A stretch of DNA of 9,316 nt from a bacterium (GCA_021107695.1 JAIOSI010000083.1:1-9316), one strand, 5' to 3'; counted from the first letter of the stretch, positions 1 to 7,025 are shown. Notes: generated by a model not told the origin, from the sequence alone. Made by a program: numbers and translations.

Positions 1-589
1 AAACGGCATCGGGCTGAATCGGTTCTGTTCCGGATTCTTCGTTGACAAAATCCTCAACGACCTCTTCGGCAGCCTCCGGTTCTTCCTCTTCAATGTGGGG
101 GATGTCGAGGATATTAGTCAGCCGCAGCGGATGGCGGCTGTTGAAGACCAGCACCAGCGGCTTCTTTTCGTCCTCTCGATGAACCGTTACCCGCAGACCC
201 TTCCCGGCGGAGGTTATCCAACCCCAGCTACGGTCTCGTCCCTTGCGAATGCCCTGCCCCCAGTAAACCGACATCTGAATCTGGGTCGGCTCGGCAAACT
301 CCAGGGCTTGCCGGGGGATAACCTTGCGGAAGATGCCGAAGGTCAGAATTAGCCGCTGCTGGGTAACCGTTACCGTAAGCTGGGTCATGCAGAGACCGAG
401 GAAGAACGCTACTGAGGCAGAACCGGCGATTATCCAGAAGTACGCCTGTCCCGCCGTCGTGTCCAGGTTATCCAGAGCAATGACCAGGGCAATGATTGCG
501 ACCAGGGCAATCAGCAGGGTGGTGAAAAAGGCGACCTTCGAAATCGAGGTCTCCCGATACACCACAACGTCAGCAGTCCTACTCGGCAT
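1..589 (-). CDS. Two-helix membrane protein with bacterial PH-like domain (partial, C-terminus off the left edge)
   Basis: The minus-strand frame starts at ATG 589-587 and stays open for 196 codons to the window edge, so the C-terminus is missing. Residues about 18-39 and 49-68 are hydrophobic membrane segments. Residues about 70-162 look like a bacterial PH-like (DUF304-type) domain: short beta strands, then a YWGQGIR segment (109-114), a later SWGW (121-124), and a basic strand (GLRVTVHR). This resembles the WGxGIR pattern common in small 'PH domain' membrane proteins. An acidic linker (IEEEEPEAAEE, from residue 166) follows. The start lies inside the end of the upstream ArsR gene, an 11-base overlap, so the two are probably translationally coupled. 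The exact function is unknown; I infer that its level is set by the ArsR repressor. Confidence is high for the gene and moderate for the fold. Confidence 0.8.
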   Translation of the reverse strand, partial: MPSRTADVVVYRETSISKVAFFTTLLIALVAIIALVIALDNLDTTAGQAYFWIIAGSASVAFFLGLCMTQLTVTVTQQRLILTFGIFRKVIPRQALEFAEPTQIQMSVYWGQGIRKGRDRSWGWITSAGKGLRVTVHREDEKKPLVLVFNSRHPLRLTNILDIPHIEEEEPEAAEEVVEDFVNEESGTEPIQPDAV

Positions 590-902
590 TGGTTTCCTCG
601 CTGTTTTCTTTATAGCCTGTGCAAGTACCCAGATAGGCAATCGCCTTGAGCAGGTCTTTATTCGCCAGGGCGTAGCAGATGCGATTGCCGTCCCGGCGGA
701 AGCGGACGATCTTCTCGTTACGCAGAATGGCAAGGTGCTGAGAGATGTTCGGCTGCTTTAGCTCCAGCTCGAAGCGGATGTCCTCAACGCAGGTGTTGTT
801 ATCCAGAGCCTCGGAGAGGAGATGGATAATGCGCAGCCGGGTCGGATGCCCCAGTGCCTTGAACAGTTGAGCCAGCTCTTCACAATTGTTTCGCTTGGAC
901 AA
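579..902 (-). CDS. ArsR/SmtB-family winged-helix transcriptional repressor
   Basis: A 107-residue protein of usual ArsR length. It has the family signature LFKALGHPTRLRIIHLLS (residues 13-30), then a helix-turn-helix with QPNISQHLAILRNEKIV (50-66) as the recognition region, and a wing with RRDGNRICYAL (69-79). Cysteines are at 7, 38, 76 and 94. The CVED at 38-41 sits where metal-sensing ArsR proteins carry CVCD, but only one cysteine is present, so classical arsenic or cadmium sensing at that site is doubtful; a thiol, other-ligand or ligand-free role is possible. The start is TTG at 902-900, chosen because GGAGG (908-912, minus strand) lies five bases upstream and a strong promoter (941-969) follows. 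It is first in an operon with the overlapping membrane gene and is probably autoregulated. No metal transporter is visible nearby. Confidence 0.9.
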   Translation of the reverse strand: MSKRNNCEELAQLFKALGHPTRLRIIHLLSEALDNNTCVEDIRFELELKQPNISQHLAILRNEKIVRFRRDGNRICYALANKDLLKAIAYLGTCTGYKENSEETNAE

Positions 903-940
903 GGGGACCTCCGTTTGATTGACCTTACTCAGCGGGTGCG

Positions 941-969
941 AATATACGCAAATGCGGCCTCTCTGTCAA
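941..969 (-). promoter_or_regulatory. Sigma-70-type promoter of the arsR operon
   Basis: Read on the minus strand, TTGACA (969-964) is followed by exactly 17 bases and TATATT (946-941). Transcription should begin near 934, giving a leader of about 30 bases that includes the GGAGG before the TTG start. The match to the bacterial housekeeping consensus is close. Confidence 0.8.
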
Positions 970-974
970 GAGAG
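959..974. promoter_or_regulatory. Dyad overlapping the arsR -35 box (candidate operator)
   Basis: CTCTCT (959-964), GTCA, AGAGAG (969-974) is a perfect inverted repeat of six-base arms that covers the -35 box of the arsR promoter. A repressor bound here would block RNA polymerase. Autoregulation by ArsR is the simplest reading, but typical ArsR operators are longer and more AT-rich, so the assignment is an inference. Confidence 0.45.
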
Positions 975-1039
975 CTATGAGTTGCGAGGTCGCTACGACT
1001 TCCCCCCAACCGGAACTAGCCAGGCAAAAATCAAGTTTC

Positions 1040-1068
1040 TTGACGAGAAGTATCTTTTAGTGTACTGT
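1040..1068 (+). promoter_or_regulatory. Putative promoter of the sigma-54 activator gene
   Basis: TTGACG (1040-1045), a 17-base spacer, then TACTGT (1063-1068). The spacer has TTTTAG at 1055-1060, the same offset as in the promoters at 4541-4569 and 6505-6533. Transcription from about 1075 would give a leader of about 145 bases containing the nested dyads at 1105-1168. The -10 box is weaker than that of the arsR promoter. Confidence 0.5.
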
Positions 1069-1104
1069 GGGGGAGGCTTTGCTGAGAATTATATGGATCG
1101 TGAG

Positions 1105-1168
1105 AGATTTGGATACGCGTCAGGTTTTGCAGGAATGTGTTGCAATACATCCCTACACCTCCAAATCT
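1105..1168. promoter_or_regulatory. Nested dyads upstream of the sigma-54 activator
   Basis: An outer perfect nine-base inverted repeat, AGATTTGGA (1105-1113) and TCCAAATCT (1160-1168), encloses a 16-base near-palindrome ATGTGTTGCAATACAT (1135-1150; 14 of 16 positions symmetric, flanked by further GG and CC). Such a dyad could be a binding site for the dimeric Fis-type HTH of the adjacent activator, or form a leader RNA hairpin. The stretch 903-1218 holds this, the divergent promoters and no credible gene. Confidence 0.45.
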
Positions 1169-1218
1169 GCCATAGCAACACTTTCCCACATACGACAACA
1201 ACCCCCGGACAGAGCAAA

Positions 1219-2700
<1,482 letters not shown>

Positions 2701-2709
2701 TAGCCTTTC

Positions 2710-2745
2710 CCACTCCCCCCTTTGGGGAGTGGAGAGGGGTGAGGG
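2710..2745 (+). repeat. Intergenic hairpin repeat, copy 1
   Basis: CCACTCCCC (2710-2718), a five-base loop, and GGGGAGTGG (2724-2732) form a nine-base stem, followed by a purine-rich tail GAGAGGGGTGAGGG. It lies 10 bases after the stop of the sigma-54 activator. There is no U-run, so it is a poor intrinsic terminator. The stem and tail match the element at 3810-3842, which suggests a dispersed REP-like family that may still halt transcription or protect the 3' end. Confidence 0.6.
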
Positions 2746-2774
2746 ATAAAACCAATATCTTCGATTTTTGCATA

Positions 2775-2784
2775 GGTATATACC
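2775..2784. promoter_or_regulatory. Palindrome GGTATATACC just before a secreted-protein start
   Basis: A perfect ten-base palindrome centred 15 bases upstream of the ATG at 2795. It contains a TATATA that could serve as a -10 box, which would give a leader of only about six bases. No good -35 box and no Shine-Dalgarno sequence are visible, so it may be a promoter core for a near-leaderless mRNA or an operator. Confidence 0.3.
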
Positions 2785-2794
2785 AGTAGATTAG

Positions 2795-3766
2795 ATGAAA
2801 ACTCGCTCATTACTCCTTCTAACACTTCTTGCTATCGGGGCGATTGCCGCGCCGACGGTGGTTTATCAGCCCACCCTGCCGGTGGACTACCCCCTGACCG
2901 CTGAGGAGGTTGCCGGGGAGTTTGCTTCCGGTCTGGGGAATCCCGAAGGTTGGCGGTTTAACGAGCCGACCCTCTTTGGCGAACTGCTCGCCCCTCTGTC
3001 CGGACCACGGGGGCTGGGCGAGCTAATCACCTACGCCGCCCAGTCCGAGGCGAGCGATGTGGCGATGCTCCGCTTCAGTGAGACCGAGGAGGGCGGCTTT
3101 GCCTTCGCCCTGCGCTGGCAGGATAATCATCTCAGCGGGAGTTGTCTCTACGTTGATGATTTGAGCGACTTTGACTGGTCGGAGCTGGGACGGGGGCTTT
3201 CCATCGATAAGCTGGAGGTTGGGGACGGAGAACCGCACAGCTACACCGGACTACGCTGGCTGGCAGAGCTTGACCCCGGGTTGGCCCTGATCGCCGCTCT
3301 TGACTGGCTGGCGGAAGAGCCAGATTCTTACACCGCCGCCGCCCAGGTTATCCGGCTGGCGGGAAGGGTCTGTGGACAGATTTCCCCGGTTGGCGATGTC
3401 GCCGCCCTGCGCGGAACTCAGCAAGCCTTGCAGGTTTTGGTGAGTCTGTCGGCAGAGATCCTTCGCCAGAGCAGAGATAAAATTGAGGGCGAGCCGCTGC
3501 TGCGGCTGCTCTACGAGACTGGCAATGTTGCCGAGTCAGCGTGGAAGGCACTGCGCCTGACGCTGCCCTTCCGGGGGCTGGGGGATAGCCTCGCCAGCCT
3601 GGAGACCGTTACAAGAGAAGGCAGAGAGCTGTCCTTCGCCTTCCGTCAGCAGGCTCTCAACGGCTATGCCGAGTGTATCCGTGTCGCCCACGCACAGGGA
3701 CTCCTCGGCTCGACCTGGCTGATGCTGGCTCATGTTTCCAGCGAGGTGATTGAGAGTATCCACTAG
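2795..3766 (+). CDS. Secreted protein of unknown family
   Basis: A 323-residue protein with a textbook signal peptide: basic MKTR, a leucine-rich core (residues 5-15), and a likely cleavage after AIA at 17-19 or close by. The mature part begins with a short proline-rich segment. Residues about 75-122 look like beta strands, with tryptophans at 108 and 128. From about 150 on it is mostly amphipathic helix, rich in leucine and alanine. There are three cysteines. I recognise no domain. It lacks the EEATWG tag seen in the two other secreted proteins here. No Shine-Dalgarno sequence precedes the ATG, but the signal peptide fixes the start. It should be periplasmic or extracellular. Intergenic repeats lie on both sides, so it is probably transcribed alone. 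Confidence 0.78.
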   Translation: MKTRSLLLLTLLAIGAIAAPTVVYQPTLPVDYPLTAEEVAGEFASGLGNPEGWRFNEPTLFGELLAPLSGPRGLGELITYAAQSEASDVAMLRFSETEEGGFAFALRWQDNHLSGSCLYVDDLSDFDWSELGRGLSIDKLEVGDGEPHSYTGLRWLAELDPGLALIAALDWLAEEPDSYTAAAQVIRLAGRVCGQISPVGDVAALRGTQQALQVLVSLSAEILRQSRDKIEGEPLLRLLYETGNVAESAWKALRLTLPFRGLGDSLASLETVTREGRELSFAFRQQALNGYAECIRVAHAQGLLGSTWLMLAHVSSEVIESIH

Positions 3767-3809
3767 GCAGCGTGATGCACATCCTTTGTAAATCCGCCTC
3801 CCATCCCGA

Positions 3810-3842
3810 CCTCCCCCTCAGAGGGGGGAAGGAGAAGGGGTT
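3810..3842 (+). repeat. Intergenic hairpin repeat, copy 2
   Basis: CCTCCCCC (3810-3817), loop TCAGA, and GGGGG (3823-3827) with a GAAGG extension form a stem, followed by AGAAGGGGTTA. Sequence and layout parallel copy 1 at 2710-2745 (C-rich arm, short loop, G-rich arm, then GGAGA, GGGGT and A). It lies 43 bases after the stop of the secreted protein and 64 bases before the next start. There is no U-run. Confidence 0.55.
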
Positions 3843-3905
3843 AAGCAACTAGTAGGGGGCTATGAACGTAGCATAGACAATAACCCAGGAACACAAGGAG
3901 AAAAA

Positions 3906-4286
3906 ATGTCTGAAAACGACCCCATTGTACGGGCGAGCCGAGAGGCTTATCGGGCGGAGGTGCGCCTGGCGTACTTCCTGCTGATTATCAACGCCATTGT
4001 CTTCTTCAGCACGGTTGGTTTGAGCTTTGGGATGGCTCCGGCGTTGGTGATTGTTACTCAGATCCTTTTCTTCATCTCTCTGGTGGTGGGGATTGCCTAC
4101 GCCTTCCGCCTGCGGCGGGTGGCGTTTCTGGCAGAGTTCGGTGGTAAGGAGACCGAAGAAGCCACTGCCCAGCTAAAAGAGATGGAGAATAAGGACTTCA
4201 GCCTGCCGGTGGGCTTGTTGCGGCTGCTCTTCCAGGGAACCTTTGTCCTGGCGGTGCTGTTCTATCTGCTGAATAGCTTGCTATAA
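3906..4286 (+). CDS. Small three-helix membrane protein of unknown function
   Basis: A 126-residue protein. AAGGAG at 3895-3900 is five bases upstream of the ATG. It has hydrophobic segments at about residues 22-42 and 44-66, separated only by a short turn, then a charged region with LRRVAFLAEFGGKETEEATAQLKEME (the reader should take this as two adjacent pieces around residues 68-93), and a third hydrophobic segment at about 101-125 that ends the protein. The tight hairpin followed by an amphipathic charged segment is common in small inner-membrane proteins. No signal peptide, catalytic motif or known family is recognised. It is closed by the strong terminator at 4344-4387. It could be co-transcribed with the secreted gene upstream if the repeat between them does not stop transcription. 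Confidence 0.75.
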   Translation: MSENDPIVRASREAYRAEVRLAYFLLIINAIVFFSTVGLSFGMAPALVIVTQILFFISLVVGIAYAFRLRRVAFLAEFGGKETEEATAQLKEMENKDFSLPVGLLRLLFQGTFVLAVLFYLLNSLL

Positions 4287-4343
4287 GCCGAGCTGACGTA
4301 ACTGTTTACTGGCGATGATGCTGTTTCTTGCGAGGTCTATGTA

Positions 4344-4387
4344 CGGCGGGCATTGCCTCATCGGCAAAAATGCCCGCCGCAGTTTTT
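4344..4387 (+). terminator. Intrinsic terminator after the three-helix membrane protein
   Basis: CGGCGGGCATT (4344-4354) pairs perfectly with AATGCCCGCCG (4369-4379), with an inner GCC/GGC pairing and a small loop; CAG and TTTTT (4383-4387) follow. This is a strong rho-independent terminator 58 bases after the stop codon. Confidence 0.75.
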
Positions 4388-4403
4388 GTCATTGCACAAG
4401 AAA

Positions 4404-4447
4404 GCTCCCCTCCTTGATCAATCCTTCCCACAAAAGGGAGGGGGAGC
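4404..4447 (-). repeat. Intergenic hairpin repeat, copy 3 (inverted and longer)
   Basis: GCTCCCC and TCC (4404-4413) pair with GGA, a bulged G, and GGGGAGC (4437-4447). An alternative inner hairpin is TCCC (4426-4429) with GGGA (4436-4439). Read on the minus strand it follows the C-rich arm, loop, GGGAAGGA, AAGGAGGGG order of copies 1 and 2, but with a short extra segment containing TTGATCA. It may be a diverged member of the same family. Confidence 0.45.
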
Positions 4448-4471
4448 ATTTCTACGCAGTTGCGATGTTTG

Positions 4472-4512
4472 TAAGGGCAGATCGATTCCCCAGGAATTGA
4501 TGTCTGCCCTTA
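4472..4512. repeat. Long near-perfect hairpin
   Basis: TAAGGGCAGA (4472-4481) pairs perfectly with TCTGCCCTTA (4503-4512). Inside, TCGATTCC (4482-4489) pairs with GGAATTGA (4493-4500) with one G-U pair, a three-base loop and a two-base bulge. The 18-pair stem lies 29 bases upstream of the promoter at 4541. It resembles the GGGC-rich palindromes scattered between genes in many bacteria and could also insulate the next gene from upstream transcription. Confidence 0.6.
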
Positions 4513-4540
4513 TTGTATGCCAGCTCAATAGCAATTGCCC

Positions 4541-4569
4541 TTGACAGAAGAGTCTTTTTAGTACACCTT
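4541..4569 (+). promoter_or_regulatory. Promoter of the first tagged secreted gene
   Basis: TTGACA (4541-4546), nine bases, TTTTAG (4556-4561), two bases, CACCTT (4564-4569). The -10 box alone is weak, but the whole arrangement matches the promoter of the other tagged gene (6505-6533) and that at 1040-1068. Predicted start is near 4576, a leader of about 60 bases. Confidence 0.55.
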
Positions 4570-4635
4570 TACTATGGTGGTGTTTAGGTAAGTCTCACCA
4601 ATCCGAAAACTTTGTAAAGACATAAGGAGAAGCTA

Positions 4636-5367
4636 ATGAAGAAAACGATTCTTTTCCTGCTGCTGGGCGTGATTGTCGCTTTCGCGACTACCCCGACGCT
4701 GGTGGCTCCCGAAGGTGCCGCTGGTATCGTCCTCAGCCCGTTCGTTGGTACTGGCTTTGGTGCCAGCATCTATGACAACGGTGTCCCCATGGACGGCAGC
4801 ACCTACGTCAACATCGGCTCTGCTCAGTATGACCCTGGTTTTGGTCTCGACAGTCGTATTGCCGATGACTTCACCCTCGCTTCCGACGAATACTTCGGTG
4901 GCGTTGAGTTCCTCGGTGGCGAGTGGAACGGTAGCCATACCGACTGGGCTGGCTTTGATGTCGAAGTCTTTGCCGATGACAGTGGTGCTCCGGCGAATCC
5001 TCCTGGCTACCCGCTTCACGTCGTTCACGTTGACTGGGCTGACATCACCTCCTCCACCACTGTTGTTGACAACGGCGACAGCTGGGTTGATCACATCGTC
5101 GTCGAGGGCTTTGGTCCTATCTTTCTGACTGCTGGCGACTACTGGTTCAGCATCTGGCCCTATCTAGCATTCCCGCCCCAGACCGCCATGATGCTGGCTC
5201 CCAACGCTACAGGTTCCGAAGTCTACTTCAGCTCTGGCTACTTCGGCTATCCTGACTGGGTTACCGGCAGCACCCTCGGTTGGGATTCTAGAGACATCGG
5301 CTTCATCATGTACGGGTATCCTGCCGTCGAGGAAGCCACCTGGGGTGAGATCAAGGCGGCTTTCTAA
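4636..5367 (+). CDS. Secreted beta-rich protein with C-terminal EEATWG tag
   Basis: A 243-residue protein with an N-terminal signal peptide (MKKT, then a hydrophobic core to about residue 18). The body is beta-rich and glycine/aspartate-rich. The stretch RIADDFTL (74-81), a GGVEFLGGEW segment (88-97), then FDVEVFADDSGAPANPPG (107-124) matches a pattern I know from many secreted bacterial beta-sandwich proteins: ADDFxL, a strand with W/G, and a strand ending DDxGxPxxxG. No catalytic residues are evident. Residues 231-243, VEEATWGEIKAAF, nearly match the end of the convergent neighbour and are probably a sorting or anchoring tag. AAGGAG (4624-4629) lies six bases before the ATG. The gene is alone between its promoter at 4541 and the terminator at 5390. 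Location: cell surface or outside (inference). Confidence 0.85.
   Translation: MKKTILFLLLGVIVAFATTPTLVAPEGAAGIVLSPFVGTGFGASIYDNGVPMDGSTYVNIGSAQYDPGFGLDSRIADDFTLASDEYFGGVEFLGGEWNGSHTDWAGFDVEVFADDSGAPANPPGYPLHVVHVDWADITSSTTVVDNGDSWVDHIVVEGFGPIFLTAGDYWFSIWPYLAFPPQTAMMLAPNATGSEVYFSSGYFGYPDWVTGSTLGWDSRDIGFIMYGYPAVEEATWGEIKAAF
5326..5364 (+). other. C-terminal tag VEEATWGEIKAAF
   Basis: The last 13 codons of the secreted gene. Ten aligned codons (the ten-residue core EEATWGEIKA) share 25 of 30 bases with the tag of the convergent gene; the differences are mostly at third positions. The protein bodies are otherwise dissimilar. Confidence 0.7.
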
Positions 5368-5389
5368 GAGCAGAACAGAGGTATTTCTG

Positions 5390-5429
5390 ACGAAGGGCAA
5401 CCCCTGCGGGTTGCCCTTCGTTATTATCT
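5390..5429. terminator. Bidirectional terminator between the convergent tagged genes
   Basis: ACGAAGGGCAACCC (5390-5403) and GGGTTGCCCTTCGT (5408-5421) form a perfect 14-pair stem with a four-base loop, followed on the plus strand by a T-rich stretch, TATTATCTTTT. It begins 23 bases after the plus-strand stop. On the minus strand it lies 32 bases beyond the stop of the other gene, but its following T-run is weaker. Confidence 0.85.
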
Positions 5430-5452
5430 TTTGATGCACTTTGGGGTCAGGA

Positions 5453-6415
5453 CTAAAAATCAAGTGCCTTGATTTGCCCCCAGGTGGCTTCTTCGATAGC
5501 CCAGAACTCCGCTCCAACCACGAGGTAACACTGACCGGACCAGACGGGGAAGACCTTGTAGTATTCCTCCGTATCAATGTAGTTAATCCGGCTAATCACC
5601 TCGGCTGTATAGTCCCATTCCTCGCTATCAATGCCGAACGTTATCGGGTGACTTGGATCCACCGGGGGGAGGGGGAACTCATCAAGACCACCAAAGATTC
5701 TTTGCATACTGATTTCATCTTTGGGCAGGAAGACCAGGTAGTTATTGCCGGTACCAGAGATTTCCTTTGTACCAGCAATGATTACCTTGCCACCGTTAGT
5801 CAGGTAGCTGTTGAACTCAGCCCGAGAGTGGAGATAGTTGTTGTGTCCGGAGAGGAATCCGGCATCCCAGTTTTCGCCGATCATCAGCAGGTCGTAGTTG
5901 AGGGTGCTACCGACGTTGAGAGCCGTAGAGTTATCAATCTGGGTAAGAGTATAACTGTTGCCCAGACTGTTTAGATTTCCCTCGACAAACGCCATGTAAT
6001 TCTGGTTGAACTGTGTATCTGTACCATCAAAATGAGTCTGCAGACCAGATAGCTCATCACCATCGAAATCTCCGATACAACCTATATTGGCGGTAGTTAC
6101 AGGATCGTTAATTCCATCGTAATTACCATCGCTGAGCAAATAGTTGATGCAATGCTCGACGAGCTTAAGCGGCAGGTCGTTACCCGGGTAGGGATTCGAA
6201 TTGCCATCAAGGTTGCCGTACCAGGCAGCACCGGTGAACATCGTGCTACCAGTAGCAATGATAAACGGTATCTCACCGTAAATGCCGTCAAGAGGCGCAA
6301 AGTTGCCCATTATCGGCGGATAGTCACCTACCAGCGGATTCACCAGGCTCGTTGTCAAGGTTGCCATTGAAACCACAGGCAGCAGAACCATAAGTGTAAT
6401 AGTTAGCTTACGCAT
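5453..6415 (-). CDS. Secreted protein with possible GATase/ThuA-like region and C-terminal EEATWG tag
   Basis: A 320-residue protein with a signal peptide (MRKL, hydrophobic to about residue 18). A central part alternates strands and helices: YDLLMIGENWD (174-184), then AEFNSYLTNGGKVIIAGTKE (199-218), then SHPITFGI (255-262). This order (buried strand, helix ending in NGGK, strand VIIAG, later HPIT) recalls the class I glutamine amidotransferase-like fold of ThuA/DUF4350 proteins, though no catalytic Cys-His pair is evident, so binding or a structural role is as likely. The last residues IEEATWGQIKALDF match the tag of the convergent protein. GGAGG lies four bases before ATG 6415-6413. Base composition is lower in GC than in the regulator genes. 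The promoter is at 6505-6533. Start and secretion are well supported; the fold is a weak inference. Confidence 0.82.
   Translation of the reverse strand: MRKLTITLMVLLPVVSMATLTTSLVNPLVGDYPPIMGNFAPLDGIYGEIPFIIATGSTMFTGAAWYGNLDGNSNPYPGNDLPLKLVEHCINYLLSDGNYDGINDPVTTANIGCIGDFDGDELSGLQTHFDGTDTQFNQNYMAFVEGNLNSLGNSYTLTQIDNSTALNVGSTLNYDLLMIGENWDAGFLSGHNNYLHSRAEFNSYLTNGGKVIIAGTKEISGTGNNYLVFLPKDEISMQRIFGGLDEFPLPPVDPSHPITFGIDSEEWDYTAEVISRINYIDTEEYYKVFPVWSGQCYLVVGAEFWAIEEATWGQIKALDF
5456..5497 (-). other. C-terminal tag IEEATWGQIKALDF
   Basis: The last 14 codons of the minus-strand secreted gene. Compared with the tag at 5326-5364 it has Q for E after WG and an added LD before the final F. Because the genes converge, the two coding tags form an imperfect inverted repeat around the terminator at 5390-5421. 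Confidence 0.7.
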
Positions 6416-6504
6416 AACTCCTCCTGAATGTTAATCAAAAACCGACTCCGAGAGGCAAAGCCGCCCCGGATAATACACACCTACCTGTCAAACGCTCCGT
6501 CGCT

Positions 6505-6533
6505 AAGGTAGCCTAAAAAACAGAGGCTGTCAA
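6505..6533 (-). promoter_or_regulatory. Promoter of the minus-strand tagged gene
   Basis: On the minus strand: TTGACA (6533-6528), nine bases, TTTTAG (6518-6513), two bases, TACCTT (6510-6505), a 17-base spacer in all. Predicted leader is about 80 bases. The layout is the same as at 4541-4569. A second TTGACA nearer the gene (around 6487) has no suitable -10 at proper spacing. Confidence 0.6.
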
Positions 6534-6546
6534 CAGCAGATGATGG

Positions 6547-6575
6547 TTGATTTTCTCTTAGTTAGCCAGTAGAAT
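6547..6575 (+). promoter_or_regulatory. Promoter of the zinc-ribbon gene
   Basis: TTGATT (6547-6552), a 17-base spacer and TAGAAT (6570-6575). Transcription should start near 6582, about 33 bases before the GTG start. It is divergent from the promoter at 6505-6533, with 13 bases between the two -35 boxes. Confidence 0.6.
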
Positions 6576-6614
6576 GAATTGAGTCGAAAGGATTAACAGA
6601 ACAAAAGGGGAACC

Positions 6615-7025
6615 GTGAAGGAACAACTACGCTTGGTTAGTAAGCTGCAAGAAGTCGAGCGTCTGCTCAATCGCCTCAGTGACGCCATGGAGGATCTGCG
6701 CAGCGATGGACTTTCCGATGATGACATTCACTGTATTACCAAGGAGTTAGAGCTAATCTCCGAGAGCAAGGGCAAGACAAAGAAGCAGATTCGGCGTGAT
6801 CTGCTGACCCATTACGAGCGGTTTTATAAGCGCCATAACGACAACGCCCTGGCAAAGATGGTCAACGGGGTCTGTCAGGCATGTTTTGTCGCCGTTCCCA
6901 GCTCCAAGCGGATGCGGGTTCGCCAGGCAAAGCAGATAGAGTATTGCGAAAACTGTGGAGCGATATTGGTCTTTGAGGAGACCGAAGAAGATAGGGAGAG
7001 ACAGGAAGAGCTGAAAAAGAAGTAA
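6615..7025 (+). CDS. Short coiled-coil protein with C4 zinc ribbon (zf-RING_7 / DUF164-like)
   Basis: A 136-residue protein starting at GTG after AGGGGAA. Residues about 1-80 form a charged, heptad-like helix. The C-terminal part has GVCQACFVAVP (85-95) and YCENCGAIL (110-118): two CxxC pairs (87/90 and 111/114) spaced like the C4 zinc-ribbon (PF02591) proteins, whose typical sequence is CxxCxxxLP, about 20 residues, CPNCGRIL. Typical family members are about 230-250 residues with a long coiled coil, so this one is a short version with about half the coil. Members are proposed to bind nucleic acid or act as adaptors (CdsZ in chlamydiae); the role here is unknown. It has its own promoter and terminator and is therefore monocistronic. 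Confidence 0.85.
   Translation: MKEQLRLVSKLQEVERLLNRLSDAMEDLRSDGLSDDDIHCITKELELISESKGKTKKQIRRDLLTHYERFYKRHNDNALAKMVNGVCQACFVAVPSSKRMRVRQAKQIEYCENCGAILVFEETEEDRERQEELKKK

Noticed and set aside
919..1218. In-frame extension of the sigma-54 activator upstream to a TTG at 919
   Set aside because: The extra 100 codons read as low-quality, cysteine-rich sequence, overlap the arsR leader and the dyads, and the GAF domain starts naturally at the ATG at 1219.
4541..4575. TTGACA with TACTAT (4570-4575) as the promoter pair
   Set aside because: The spacer would be 23 bases, too long; CACCTT at 17 bases matches the arrangement of the other tagged gene.
5441..5974. Plus-strand frame opposite the minus-strand tagged gene
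   Set aside because: The minus strand has a signal peptide, ribosome site, promoter and C-terminal tag; the plus frame has none of these.
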